NCBI RefSeq assembly: GCF_947492715.1
Contig: NZ_CANLNS010000002.1
Location: 124,001 to 188,000 of the forward strand
Direction of reading: 5' to 3'
Length of the DNA: 64,000 nt
From: an uncultured Psychroserpens sp.
GTDB lineage: Bacteria > Bacteroidota > Bacteroidia > Flavobacteriales > Flavobacteriaceae
The notes below the pieces were generated by a model. It saw only the letters and a program-made list of their open reading frames with translations. It was not told the origin of the DNA and did no database searches. The translations under genes and the position numbers were made by a program. Of this stretch, positions 35,023-44,046 are shown piece after piece (position 1 is the first letter of the stretch; each line of letters opens with the position of its first letter).

Positions 35023-37053
35023 ATGAAAACTCTAAGATATTTTTCTTTAATTCTTGTTTTATGTTTTTCATGTAAACAGGACAAAACAACGGAAAATGAC
35101 GATACTTCTATAGTATTAAAACCAGTTGTTTTTGATGGTATTGATAGCTCCATTAAACCAGGAGATGATTTTTTTAATCACGTAAATAAAAACTGGTTTG
35201 ATAAGGCCGTTATTGCTGATGACCAAGTTGGAGTTGGTTCTTATCGTTTTTTAAATATTCCTCAGCAAGAATTATTAAAGAATATTCTTGAAGAAGTGTC
35301 ACAAAAAGAACATCCTAAAGGGAGCATTGAACAAAAAGTTGGTGACTTTTTTGCATCAGGAATGGACACGATAAGTATTAATAATCGAGGCATGAAACCG
35401 ATACAGCCTATATTAGATCGCATCGATGCAATTACTAATATTTCTGAATTGACTAAGTTTGTAGCCACTCAAATAAAATCTGGAGACTACTCGATATTGG
35501 CACCATTTATTTCTCCAGATCAAGAGAATAGTGCATTAAACATAATGCATGTTGCTCAAACAGGCTTAGGTTTACCAGATAGAGACTACTATTTTTCAGA
35601 TAATCCTTCAGTAATGAACATTCAAAGTGCTTATAAAACGTTTTTAAGTGCACTTTTTGAATTGGTTGGTGACGCAAAAGCAAAGGCTCATGCCGACATC
35701 GTATATCATATAGAAAAAGAATTGGCTCAAGCTCATAAAACTAGAATAGAGCGCAGAGATGTTAAAGCCAATTATAACAAGATGTCAATTTCCGAATTAA
35801 ACGAAAGACATACAAACATTGATTGGCCAACCATATTTGATAATTTAGGTGCTGATGTGGACTATGTAGATGTTTCACAACCCGCTTATTACGATACATT
35901 AAATAAGATGTTGTCTTCCGTTCCATTGCGTGATTGGAAACTGTACCTTAAAGCAAATTCTATTGGATCATATGCCAGTATTTTGAGTAAAGCGTTTCAA
36001 GATGCGTCTTTTGAGTATTCTAAAGTATTGTCTGGGCAATCTGAACAACAACCTCGTGATAAACAAATGGTTCGTCGTGTTGATGGACAAATTGGTTTTG
36101 CATTAGGACAATTATATGTGAAGCGCTATTTTAATGAGGATGCGAAAAAGCGTGCATTAGAATTGGTTAATAATTTTCAAAGGGCTCTAGAAACTCGAAT
36201 TGACAACTTAGATTGGATGAGTGATAGTACCAAAATTAAGGCAAAAGACAAACTTTATGCTATTAATAAAAAGATTGGATATCCAGATGTATGGAGAACG
36301 TATGATGTTTCAATAGATCGAAATCAGTTTTTTGAAAATGTTGTAGCCTTGCGTCAGGATGCTTACCAATACCAGTTAGATCAACTTAATAAAGCGCCAA
36401 ACAGGGATGCCTGGGGAACAACGCCTTCTACAGTGACGGCTTATTACAACCCATCCCTTAATGAAATCGTATTTCCAGCAGGAATTTTACAAGCTCCATA
36501 TTTTGATTTATATGCCGATGATGCCGTAAACTATGGAGGCATAGGCATGGTTATTGGTCATGAATTTACACATGCATTTGACGATCAAGGTGCACAATAC
36601 GATAAAAATGGAAATGTCTCTAATTGGTGGACCGAAGAAGATTACACCAAATTTAAAGCGAAAACACAACAAATTATTGATCAATATAGTGCATTTACAG
36701 TCTTGGATAGTGTGCATTTAAAAGGCGCCTTAACTGTTGGCGAAAATACTGCCGACAACGGAGGTATAGCTATTGCGTTTGATGCCTTTAAAATGACAGA
36801 GCAAGGACAAGACACCACAAAAATTGGCGGTTATACACCAAACCAACGTTTCTTTTTGTCTATAGCCAACATTTGGCGTGTAAAAATGCGCGATGAGTAT
36901 TTACGTAATTATGTTGCTACAGATCCACATTCGCCTCCAATTTGGCGTGTAAATGGTCCGTTAATGAACTTTACACCATTTTATGAAGCGTTTGATCTTC
37001 AACCAGGAGAGGCAAATTTTAAAACCGAAGATGAGCGTATCAAAATTTGGTAA
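35023..37053 (+). CDS. M13 family (neprilysin-like) zinc metallopeptidase, lipoprotein
   Basis: 676 aa. Lipoprotein signal MKTLRYFSLILVLCFSC. The N-terminal PF05649-type domain starts IDSSIKPGDDFFNHVNKNW. The catalytic site is HEFTH (H513, H517) with third ligand E574 in GENTADNGG; the substrate-binding AYY motif (TVTAYYNPSLNEIVFPAGILQ) and RVNGPLMNF near the end are also conserved. Length and layout match bacterial PepO-like enzymes, which cut peptides up to moderate size outside the cytoplasm. It stands alone with its own terminator. Confidence 0.95.
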   Translation: MKTLRYFSLILVLCFSCKQDKTTENDDTSIVLKPVVFDGIDSSIKPGDDFFNHVNKNWFDKAVIADDQVGVGSYRFLNIPQQELLKNILEEVSQKEHPKGSIEQKVGDFFASGMDTISINNRGMKPIQPILDRIDAITNISELTKFVATQIKSGDYSILAPFISPDQENSALNIMHVAQTGLGLPDRDYYFSDNPSVMNIQSAYKTFLSALFELVGDAKAKAHADIVYHIEKELAQAHKTRIERRDVKANYNKMSISELNERHTNIDWPTIFDNLGADVDYVDVSQPAYYDTLNKMLSSVPLRDWKLYLKANSIGSYASILSKAFQDASFEYSKVLSGQSEQQPRDKQMVRRVDGQIGFALGQLYVKRYFNEDAKKRALELVNNFQRALETRIDNLDWMSDSTKIKAKDKLYAINKKIGYPDVWRTYDVSIDRNQFFENVVALRQDAYQYQLDQLNKAPNRDAWGTTPSTVTAYYNPSLNEIVFPAGILQAPYFDLYADDAVNYGGIGMVIGHEFTHAFDDQGAQYDKNGNVSNWWTEEDYTKFKAKTQQIIDQYSAFTVLDSVHLKGALTVGENTADNGGIAIAFDAFKMTEQGQDTTKIGGYTPNQRFFLSIANIWRVKMRDEYLRNYVATDPHSPPIWRVNGPLMNFTPFYEAFDLQPGEANFKTEDERIKIW

Positions 37054-37110
37054 CGTCACTAAAAGATATTAAGCTGAAATCATCTAGATTTTCAGATTGA
37101 TTTTATAAAA

Positions 37111-37137
37111 GGCCGCAATTTTATGTTGTGGCTTTTT
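37111..37137 (+). terminator. Terminator of the M13 peptidase gene
   Basis: GCCGCAA and TTGTGGC pair over 7 bp (one G-U pair), with an extra G-U at the base and a 7-nt loop. A run of five T follows. Located 58 nt after the peptidase stop. Confidence 0.65.
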
Positions 37138-37302
37138 GATTTATAATATTCAAGTCTAATATTCTGATTTTAAGTCATAAAACACCTCTTACTTTGTTTT
37201 TTACTTTATGTCAATATATTTTTTACTCTAACGGAATTATCATTTCGTCAGTGTTTTTAAACGGGTTTATTGTTATTGCAGCATAATTATAAACTAAATG
37301 AC

Positions 37303-38400
37303 ATGAAAAAAAAATTTAAAATATTGAAATGGATACTAGGTGTTTTTTTGAGTTTAATAATACTTCTAGTATCTCTATTTTTTTGGATAAGAAGTTTAAT
37401 TCCACCACGTGATGTAGACGTCGTCTCTAGCGAGGCAAAAAACATTGCATATATTACAGAGGATGTCCCTGAGTACAGAGGAAAAATATTGGCTGTTGTC
37501 ACCAGCACTGATAAGATGGGAACAAGCGATGAAAGTACAGGGTATGAGCTTACTGAATTGGCACGTGCATATTATGTGTTTAAAGCCAACGGTTTTGAAG
37601 TAGATATAGCGAGCCCATTAGGAGGGAAGCCACCTGTTGTTATTGATGATGAAGATATGGGCAAATATGACTATGCTTTCTTAAATGATTCTATTGCCCA
37701 GTACAAAGCAAATAATACTCAAAAAATTAGTAACGTTATAGCTAAAGATTATGAAGCCATATATTTTGTTGGCGGAAAAGGTGCAATGTTTGATTTTCCA
37801 AATAATAAAGCCATTCAATCTCTTGTGCGTAATTATTATCAGAACGACAAAGTTATTGGAGCGGTATGTCATGGTCCAGCTGCTTTGGTAAATGTCACTT
37901 TAGATAACGGAAAACCTTTAGTAGAGAACAAAACGGTAAGTAGTTTTACCAATGAAGAAGAATTGCTCCTTATTTCTGATGCGAAATCTATATTCCCTTT
38001 TTTACTACAAGACAAATTAGTCGAAGAAGGTGCTCGTTTTAATGCAGGCACAATGTATTTAGAAAAAATGAGCCATGATAAAAACCTTATTACTGGTCAA
38101 AATCCTTGGTCTGTATGGGTTTTAGCCGAAACGATGATTTCTGAATTAGGTTATGTGCCTAAATATAGACCTGTTACCGACGAAGAGCATGCTATTCATG
38201 TATTGCAAGCGTATGAAAATAATGGCAGCGAAGGGGCTAAAACGCTTCTCAATCAACTTATTAGAGATGAAGATCAACCAGTAAGTAGATTACTTATTGC
38301 CAAACATGGGATTCTTGCAGCAATGAAAGGTAGATTAGGACGCTTTTTTAGTCTATTAAACTTAACATCATATGCTAAAGATTTAGAGGAGCAAGAATAA
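37303..38400 (+). CDS. Membrane-anchored DJ-1/PfpI family protein
   Basis: 365 aa from the ATG at 37303, directly before a basic stretch and a single membrane helix (WILGVFLSLIILLVSLFFW). The DJ-1/PfpI (Hsp31-like) domain covers about 45-270: KILAVVTSTDKMGTSDESTGYELTELA, FVGGKGAMFDFPNN and the nucleophile elbow GAVCHGPAAL with C189 followed by H190. The remaining residues are a helical extension of about 95 aa. The family includes glyoxalase III and deglycase-type enzymes; the exact activity cannot be read. An AraC-type regulator begins 32 nt downstream. Confidence 0.85.
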   Translation: MKKKFKILKWILGVFLSLIILLVSLFFWIRSLIPPRDVDVVSSEAKNIAYITEDVPEYRGKILAVVTSTDKMGTSDESTGYELTELARAYYVFKANGFEVDIASPLGGKPPVVIDDEDMGKYDYAFLNDSIAQYKANNTQKISNVIAKDYEAIYFVGGKGAMFDFPNNKAIQSLVRNYYQNDKVIGAVCHGPAALVNVTLDNGKPLVENKTVSSFTNEEELLLISDAKSIFPFLLQDKLVEEGARFNAGTMYLEKMSHDKNLITGQNPWSVWVLAETMISELGYVPKYRPVTDEEHAIHVLQAYENNGSEGAKTLLNQLIRDEDQPVSRLLIAKHGILAAMKGRLGRFFSLLNLTSYAKDLEEQE

Positions 38401-38432
38401 ATAATATCCTTAAATTTGAATAAAATAACCAA

Positions 38433-39485
38433 TTGAATTTTTCAGATATACTTCTTATAATAATAAGTAGCGCAGGACTTCTACACGGAGTTCTGTTTGC
38501 TATTTATTTATGTTTTGTAAAAAAGAAAAGAACGATTACCAATATACTGCTTGGTCTCATTTTATTTTTTATGGCCTTTAGGATAGGAAAGTCTGTTATG
38601 CTAAATTTTGGTAATGATCTAGAACCTATATTTATTTTCGCTGGGTTAGCATTTTTACTATTAATTGGCCCACTTTTGAAATGGTATGTTTTAGGAATGA
38701 CGGCTGCCAATTTTAAGTTGTCAAAATACTTTGTATTAGAGTTTACACCATTTCTATTGGTTTTTGCGTTGAGCTTCTTTGTTAGTAAAAGTTGGTTTGA
38801 AAGTCAGAGTAAACAAGTAATTATTGTATTTGCAACAGTGCTTATCTTTATATATCTGCATTTGGCCACTCATATTCTTATGTCTTGGTTGATATGGAAA
38901 CGTGCAAAACGAGATCATTCTCAAACCTTGCTAACAAAGTCTCAAAAGGCTGTATTTAGCTGGTTGAAACTACTTATAGGTGGGTTTGTAGTCATTTGGT
39001 TATCCTATTGTTTAAACATTATAGAAGATGCGGTTCCATATATCGTTGGACCAATAATGTATTCGATTGTTGTTTATTTTTTAAGTTATAAGGCGTTTCA
39101 ATTAAAAATCATTGATGTGGATGGTTCAATCTTCAAGCAGAATGACGATGCCTTAGTATTTAACCAGATTTCAGAGCTATTTAAGGAAGAAAAACTGTAT
39201 TTAGATGCTCAATTATCCCTGGCTAGTTTAGGAAAACAGATAGGGAAGGGCACACAAAAAACATCGGAAATTATTAATCAATATGCCAAGCAGAACTTTA
39301 ATGATTTTGTGAACAATCATCGAATTCAAGATGCCAAAAAGTTGTTATTGAGTGAATCAACTAAAAACCATACGATAGCCTCTATAGCTTTTGATGTTGG
39401 TTTTAGCAGTTTGTCATCATTTAATAGTGCGTTTAAGAAATTTGAAAAAACAACCCCTTCGGCATTTAGAAAAAAAGAGATGTAA
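38433..39485 (+). CDS. Membrane AraC family transcriptional regulator (TTG start)
   Basis: 350 aa. About seven hydrophobic segments in residues 1-220 are followed by an AraC-type helix-turn-helix domain (about 245-350: LYLDAQLSLASLGKQIGKG ... HRIQDAKKLLLS ... TIASIAFDVGFSSLSSFNSAFKKFEKTTPSAFRK). The start must be TTG at 38433: an in-frame stop lies at 38421 and the first ATG would delete the first membrane helix. Proteins of this layout sense something at or in the membrane and bind DNA directly. It lies 32 nt after the DJ-1/PfpI gene, so the two are probably co-transcribed. Confidence 0.88.
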   Translation: MNFSDILLIIISSAGLLHGVLFAIYLCFVKKKRTITNILLGLILFFMAFRIGKSVMLNFGNDLEPIFIFAGLAFLLLIGPLLKWYVLGMTAANFKLSKYFVLEFTPFLLVFALSFFVSKSWFESQSKQVIIVFATVLIFIYLHLATHILMSWLIWKRAKRDHSQTLLTKSQKAVFSWLKLLIGGFVVIWLSYCLNIIEDAVPYIVGPIMYSIVVYFLSYKAFQLKIIDVDGSIFKQNDDALVFNQISELFKEEKLYLDAQLSLASLGKQIGKGTQKTSEIINQYAKQNFNDFVNNHRIQDAKKLLLSESTKNHTIASIAFDVGFSSLSSFNSAFKKFEKTTPSAFRKKEM

Positions 39486-39516
39486 GAGCATAAAAAAAAC
39501 TGGGAGTCACGAGTAT

Positions 39517-40944
39517 TTACTTTGAAACTTTACTGAACCTTATTTTCAAGTTTTCTGGCAAAACGGTAAATGCAAAATTTTCATGAACCTCGGTTTTAGA
39601 TACAGCTAGTTCCATATCAAAATGTTTACATATACCTGAAATCACTGTAGTCATTTCGGCTAGTGACAAATTCATTCCAGGACATAATCTTGGTCCTCCT
39701 CCAAAAGCACGTACTAATTTTGGTGAATGATTTTGATAAACAGGACATTCATTTTTTAACCAACGTTTTGGATCATATAATTCTGGCTTTGAGAAATGCT
39801 CATCTTGAATTTGACCAAAACCGTTTTGCACAATGATTAAAGTATCTTTTGGTACTTTTAAATCCTGTATTATAGTGGCTTCATTTGCCTGAAAAAACAA
39901 CATGGGAGTCGTTGGCTTTAATCGTATAGCCTCCTGAATTGCACCACTGGTGTATTTTAATTGTGACAATTGATTAAACGCTTCTGGAACTTGATTGTTT
40001 TGATAAACATCAATAGCCTCTGTTCGTATTTTGCTAACGATGTCTGGATATTGTGCAAGATAGTATAATGTCCATGATAAGGTGTTAGACGTAGTATCTT
40101 CACCCGCCAATAGCATAGCAAAAACGTTTCCGTATAGCGTTTTATCATCAAATACCGTTTCTTCTTTACTGCTTTCAATTAACAAAGCCTCTAAAAAATT
40201 GGAGGGTTTTTCTTGTAAAACAGGATTGTTTTTGACCTTAATTTTTGCCTCCTCAATACATTTCTGTATAATCACTTCAATACTTTTTAAGGAGTCTTTT
40301 AGCTGCCTATCTCGTTTATTCGGAAACCATCGCCATAAAGGTAATGGAGCAGTAATTCTTTCATTAATAAGCGGAAATATTAACTCTAGATGTTCTTGAA
40401 AACTATCGCTTTTCTTGTTTACAGTATCTAATTGGTATCCAAATGCAATTTCTGTGGTAACATCAATTGTAAACGAAATAAAATCATCTATAATATCTAC
40501 GGAATCATTGCTATCTGAATAGGTTTCGATTTTATTAATAAGCTGCGTAGCCCTTTTATTAATAACAGGATAAAAGCCCTTTACTTTTTTAACATTTAAG
40601 GCTTCGGCAACAATTTTACGCTGTCTTTTCCAATTCTCTCCCTCAGCATTAAATACGCTTTGAACTCCCATTTCTAAAAGGACCTCATTAATTTTGGAAA
40701 GCCTTCTAAAACCTTCAGGTCTTTGCGTTAGTATCGTTCTATTGAACTCAGAATCTGTTGATACTAATGCCTTAATGTGACCAAGACGAATGGTATAAAG
40801 TGCGCCATAAAGTTTACTCCAATCTTCTAGTTTACGATGCTTGTCTTTTTTTTTAAATGCTTTTAAGTTTCCAAGTAGAAGATGACCTTTAGGAGTCTTT
40901 AAATCATTTAGCGTTCTAATTTTGTTGGTTGAGTTCATAAGCAA
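39517..40944 (-). CDS. Cytochrome P450
   Basis: 475 aa, soluble. Visible motifs: the oxygen-binding I-helix AGEDTTSNTLSW, the K-helix EAIRLKPTTP (ExxR), a PERF-like DPKRW and the heme loop FGGGPRLCPGMNLS with proximal Cys at C421. Length is typical of a full P450. No ferredoxin or reductase gene is adjacent, so redox partners must come from elsewhere. The start could be at 40944 or two codons later. Substrate unknown; the sequence resembles fatty-acid or terpenoid hydroxylase-like bacterial P450s only in a general way. Confidence 0.93.
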   Translation of the reverse strand: MLMNSTNKIRTLNDLKTPKGHLLLGNLKAFKKKDKHRKLEDWSKLYGALYTIRLGHIKALVSTDSEFNRTILTQRPEGFRRLSKINEVLLEMGVQSVFNAEGENWKRQRKIVAEALNVKKVKGFYPVINKRATQLINKIETYSDSNDSVDIIDDFISFTIDVTTEIAFGYQLDTVNKKSDSFQEHLELIFPLINERITAPLPLWRWFPNKRDRQLKDSLKSIEVIIQKCIEEAKIKVKNNPVLQEKPSNFLEALLIESSKEETVFDDKTLYGNVFAMLLAGEDTTSNTLSWTLYYLAQYPDIVSKIRTEAIDVYQNNQVPEAFNQLSQLKYTSGAIQEAIRLKPTTPMLFFQANEATIIQDLKVPKDTLIIVQNGFGQIQDEHFSKPELYDPKRWLKNECPVYQNHSPKLVRAFGGGPRLCPGMNLSLAEMTTVISGICKHFDMELAVSKTEVHENFAFTVLPENLKIRFSKVSK

Positions 40945-41201
40945 GATATGAGATTACAAAGTAACAGTTTTAGATGATAAAAAGTGTCTGTAAAATGATA
41001 TTTCAGAATTAACATATATTATTTACAACTCATGATCTCTGATATATTTCAAAACTCTGCCAAAGTTACTTCTAATACTAGTTCTAAAAAAACAGTGAAA
41101 ACCCCTTAAAAAATGAGGATAAAGGCCTATAGATTAAAATACAGGTTGTTGTAACTTAATTTCCAATAATAAAAATGATAACCATTCTAAAACTATTTAA
41201 A

Positions 41202-43544
41202 ATGATAGATATATATTCAAGCCTGAGATGTTTATGCATGACTAGTGCATTACTTTTAGCATTTACAACAAATTCCTACACTCAAACCTTATTTGAACAA
41301 TTAAGTATTACCAACTATGGTAGCCCAAACTTTCCAAAGGTTTTGGGTTCAAATGGTTGGACAATAAAAAGCCAAGATAAAATAGTCGAAATTGGTAAAT
41401 TTAATGCAGATGGAAGAAGTGACATGTTAATCCAAGGGGCTTCGGGTCTTGGTATTATTAATTTAAACAGTGCTAATGAACTCACAACACTAACTTTCGC
41501 TGAGAATGGATCTAAGTTGGACAATTCGGGGTGGACAATTAGTAGAAATGATAATATCAAAGGTGTTGGGTATTTTCACCCTAACTACAAACATGATATC
41601 TTAATTCAAAACGTAAATAGTTTGGGTGTTATTAGCTTGGATGGCTTAAATAATTTTGAAACAACAAGTATGGTTTCAAATGGAGAGAGGTTTAGTGGGT
41701 GGAAATATAATAGGTATGATAAAATATTAGGAGTAGGCGACTTTAACAATGATAATAGAAGTGACTTTATTATTAAGAGCTCAACCCATTTGGGTATCAT
41801 TAGTATTGATAACTCTGGAAATTTTGAAGCAATTACAAGTGGTGCTAATAATCATAACCTAGGAGACTCAGGTTGGCGACTTAATGCAGGAGATGTGGTC
41901 TTGGGAATAGGAGATTTTAACAATGACAATCGTAGTGATTTTATCATTAAAAGTAATTCTCATCTAGGTATTATGAGTCTCAATAATAGCGGAAATTATA
42001 CTAACCTTGCCATTGGCGTTAATGGTTATAACTTAGGAAATTCTGGTTGGCGTCTTAATGCTACAGATGAAATTTTAGGAGTAGGCGATTTCAATAATGA
42101 TAATAAAACTGATTTTATCATTAAAAGTTCCACTCATTTGGGTATTATGAGTCTCAGTGCTGAAGGAAACTATACAAATCTTGCCATTGCAGCTAATAAT
42201 AGTACTTTAGGTGATTCTGGTTGGCGTCTTAATACCGCTGATGAAATTTTAGGAGTAGGCGACTTTAATGGTGACGGTCAAACCGATTTTGTAATTAAGA
42301 GTAGTACTCATCTTGGAATTATAGGGTTAAATGATTTGGGCACTTATACAGCACTAATTATTAAAGCTGGTAATTATCCATCAACGACTTCACCTCTAAA
42401 TTTATGGAGCGCTGAACAATTTCAAGGAGTGGGAGATTTTAATGATGATGATACAAGTGATTTTATAATCAAAGATCAGTCAAATTTTGGAATACTTACC
42501 TTAAAAAATGACATCAATAGATACTTAAACGTTGATGATTGCTTAGAGTGCACTGAAAATCAAAATAACGAATTGTCTTTAGTTTTAGAGGATATGCTAG
42601 GCATTAGAGGAGGTGATCCAAGCGGGGATTTCATTGGTTCGGCCGCGGCAAGAAAACCTCCGCGTGGTAAAAATTGGTACCCTCTGGATGGAAATCGTAA
42701 AGTTCTATGTGGATCGTATAACCGATTTGCTATAAATGCTGCTAGGCCAATTAGAGCAAACTCTGAAAATGATTGGAATATATTTATAATTCCTCATGAT
42801 AATTACAATTACCTTATTGAAGATGCTAGACCATATCAATATTATAATTATTCATGGCATAATTGGCAAGAATGTGATGGCGTACCTTGCATGGAAGCTG
42901 AAATTACACCACCAAAAGAGCTCAATGACTATGAAGATTTCTCTATCGAAAATGTTACTTCTTCACTTTTAAGCAATCAAGATATTTGTGTCTATGGACC
43001 TTGGGTAAGAGAAGAAGTACATGGTAATAGACCAGAAATACATCCTTCAGAGTTATTGTGGTGGGAAAACGATGAAGGAATAAAACATATGCTAATTGTA
43101 CAGGATGGTTCTGATCGATATGATGAAAAAAAGAATTTCTATGGAGAACCTGATAGAGGCTGGAGAGCTTGGGCAGGAGCCCCTATGATCAAGCAATTTA
43201 AAATTGCTTTTTCGGTAGAAGTTAACGCTGAAACAGAGCAATATACCTTGGATATTGGTAGATCTTTACGTGTAAATACTAGCAGTAATGCTAGTGTGTC
43301 TGAGGACATTTTTTCAGGAAGACGATATGGACTTGAAAAAAATGGAGAAATTCCGATTCTCGTCATTGAAACGTCAAGGACAGACCGATACTTGGGTGTT
43401 CAATTTGATTCAGTGTGTTACAATAGCGTAACAAATAGATTAACAGGTTACATTTTGATTAAAGCTCAAATAGGAGAGAGAGATAAGTTAGGTGCCTTTT
43501 TAGAAATAATATTAAAAAAAGAGAATGTGGTAATTAGACGGTAG
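41202..43544 (+). CDS. Secreted seven-repeat propeller-like protein with unknown C-terminal domain
   Basis: 780 aa from the ATG at 41202 (signal peptide MTSALLLAFTTNSYTQ follows; an ATG at 41175 is also in frame). Residues about 40-440 hold seven repeats of about 57 residues, each with GW-x5-8-D-x-I-x-G-x-GDFN-x-D-x3-DFIIK-x4-LGI. The DFNNDNRSD stretch is the calcium-binding FG-GAP/VCBS signature, and seven copies suggest a seven-bladed propeller. Repeats 4-6 are nearly identical at DNA level. The C-terminal 330 residues are unfamiliar and include VYGPWVREEVHGNRPEIHPSE, with possible metal-binding His. No T9SS tail domain is seen. Confidence 0.8.
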   Translation: MIDIYSSLRCLCMTSALLLAFTTNSYTQTLFEQLSITNYGSPNFPKVLGSNGWTIKSQDKIVEIGKFNADGRSDMLIQGASGLGIINLNSANELTTLTFAENGSKLDNSGWTISRNDNIKGVGYFHPNYKHDILIQNVNSLGVISLDGLNNFETTSMVSNGERFSGWKYNRYDKILGVGDFNNDNRSDFIIKSSTHLGIISIDNSGNFEAITSGANNHNLGDSGWRLNAGDVVLGIGDFNNDNRSDFIIKSNSHLGIMSLNNSGNYTNLAIGVNGYNLGNSGWRLNATDEILGVGDFNNDNKTDFIIKSSTHLGIMSLSAEGNYTNLAIAANNSTLGDSGWRLNTADEILGVGDFNGDGQTDFVIKSSTHLGIIGLNDLGTYTALIIKAGNYPSTTSPLNLWSAEQFQGVGDFNDDDTSDFIIKDQSNFGILTLKNDINRYLNVDDCLECTENQNNELSLVLEDMLGIRGGDPSGDFIGSAAARKPPRGKNWYPLDGNRKVLCGSYNRFAINAARPIRANSENDWNIFIIPHDNYNYLIEDARPYQYYNYSWHNWQECDGVPCMEAEITPPKELNDYEDFSIENVTSSLLSNQDICVYGPWVREEVHGNRPEIHPSELLWWENDEGIKHMLIVQDGSDRYDEKKNFYGEPDRGWRAWAGAPMIKQFKIAFSVEVNAETEQYTLDIGRSLRVNTSSNASVSEDIFSGRRYGLEKNGEIPILVIETSRTDRYLGVQFDSVCYNSVTNRLTGYILIKAQIGERDKLGAFLEIILKKENVVIRR

Positions 43545-43694
43545 TCGCATCCTTTTTTCTAGAATTTTAAAGTACAAGGTAAAATTACCTCTTATTGGGT
43601 ATGTTTTCGTTTTAAATAAAGGCCTACTATTATTGGAGTAGGACAAAGATGCATTTAGACACCTGCCTAATAAACCAAATAAAACGAACAGATT

Positions 43695-44039
43695 ATGAGA
43701 ACTGTAAAAGACGTATGGGAACACCATAAAGTTGCATTTGCAAATGCCAATTTAGAAGAAGTGATGTTAGATTATGCCGAGGATTGTATTTATGTCACAA
43801 CAAATAAATCACTTGTTGGTAAAGACAAAATACGAGCCTTGTATAAAAACCATTTCGATACCTTAGAAGAAGGTTCATCTTCATCTATTATTAGTGAAAC
43901 TATAGAAGGCGAGATTGTATTTTTCGAATGGACAGCAGATTCTCCTTCTATAAGTATTTCAGATGGCGTTGATACGTTTGTTATTAGAAATGGCTATATC
44001 GTAGCACAAACAATGAGAGCGACTGTTGTGCCTAAATAA
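43695..44039 (+). CDS. NTF2-like (SnoaL) protein
   Basis: 114 aa, no signal peptide, so cytoplasmic. The fold pattern is clear: WEHHKVAFANANLEEVMLDYAEDCIYVTTNKSLVGKDKIRALYKNHF, then four strands, ending VDTFVIRNGYIVAQTMRATV. Similar to stand-alone SnoaL/steroid-isomerase-like proteins. No catalytic Asp/His set can be assigned. It is a single gene, 7 nt from the stop of the convergent transglutaminase-like gene. Confidence 0.82.
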   Translation: MRTVKDVWEHHKVAFANANLEEVMLDYAEDCIYVTTNKSLVGKDKIRALYKNHFDTLEEGSSSSIISETIEGEIVFFEWTADSPSISISDGVDTFVIRNGYIVAQTMRATVVPK

Positions 44040-44046
44040 GTAATAA

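Noticed and set aside
43632-43654. CCTACT...AGTAGG hairpin after the propeller gene, considered as terminator
   Set aside because: Only 6 bp of stem and no T-run on either strand.
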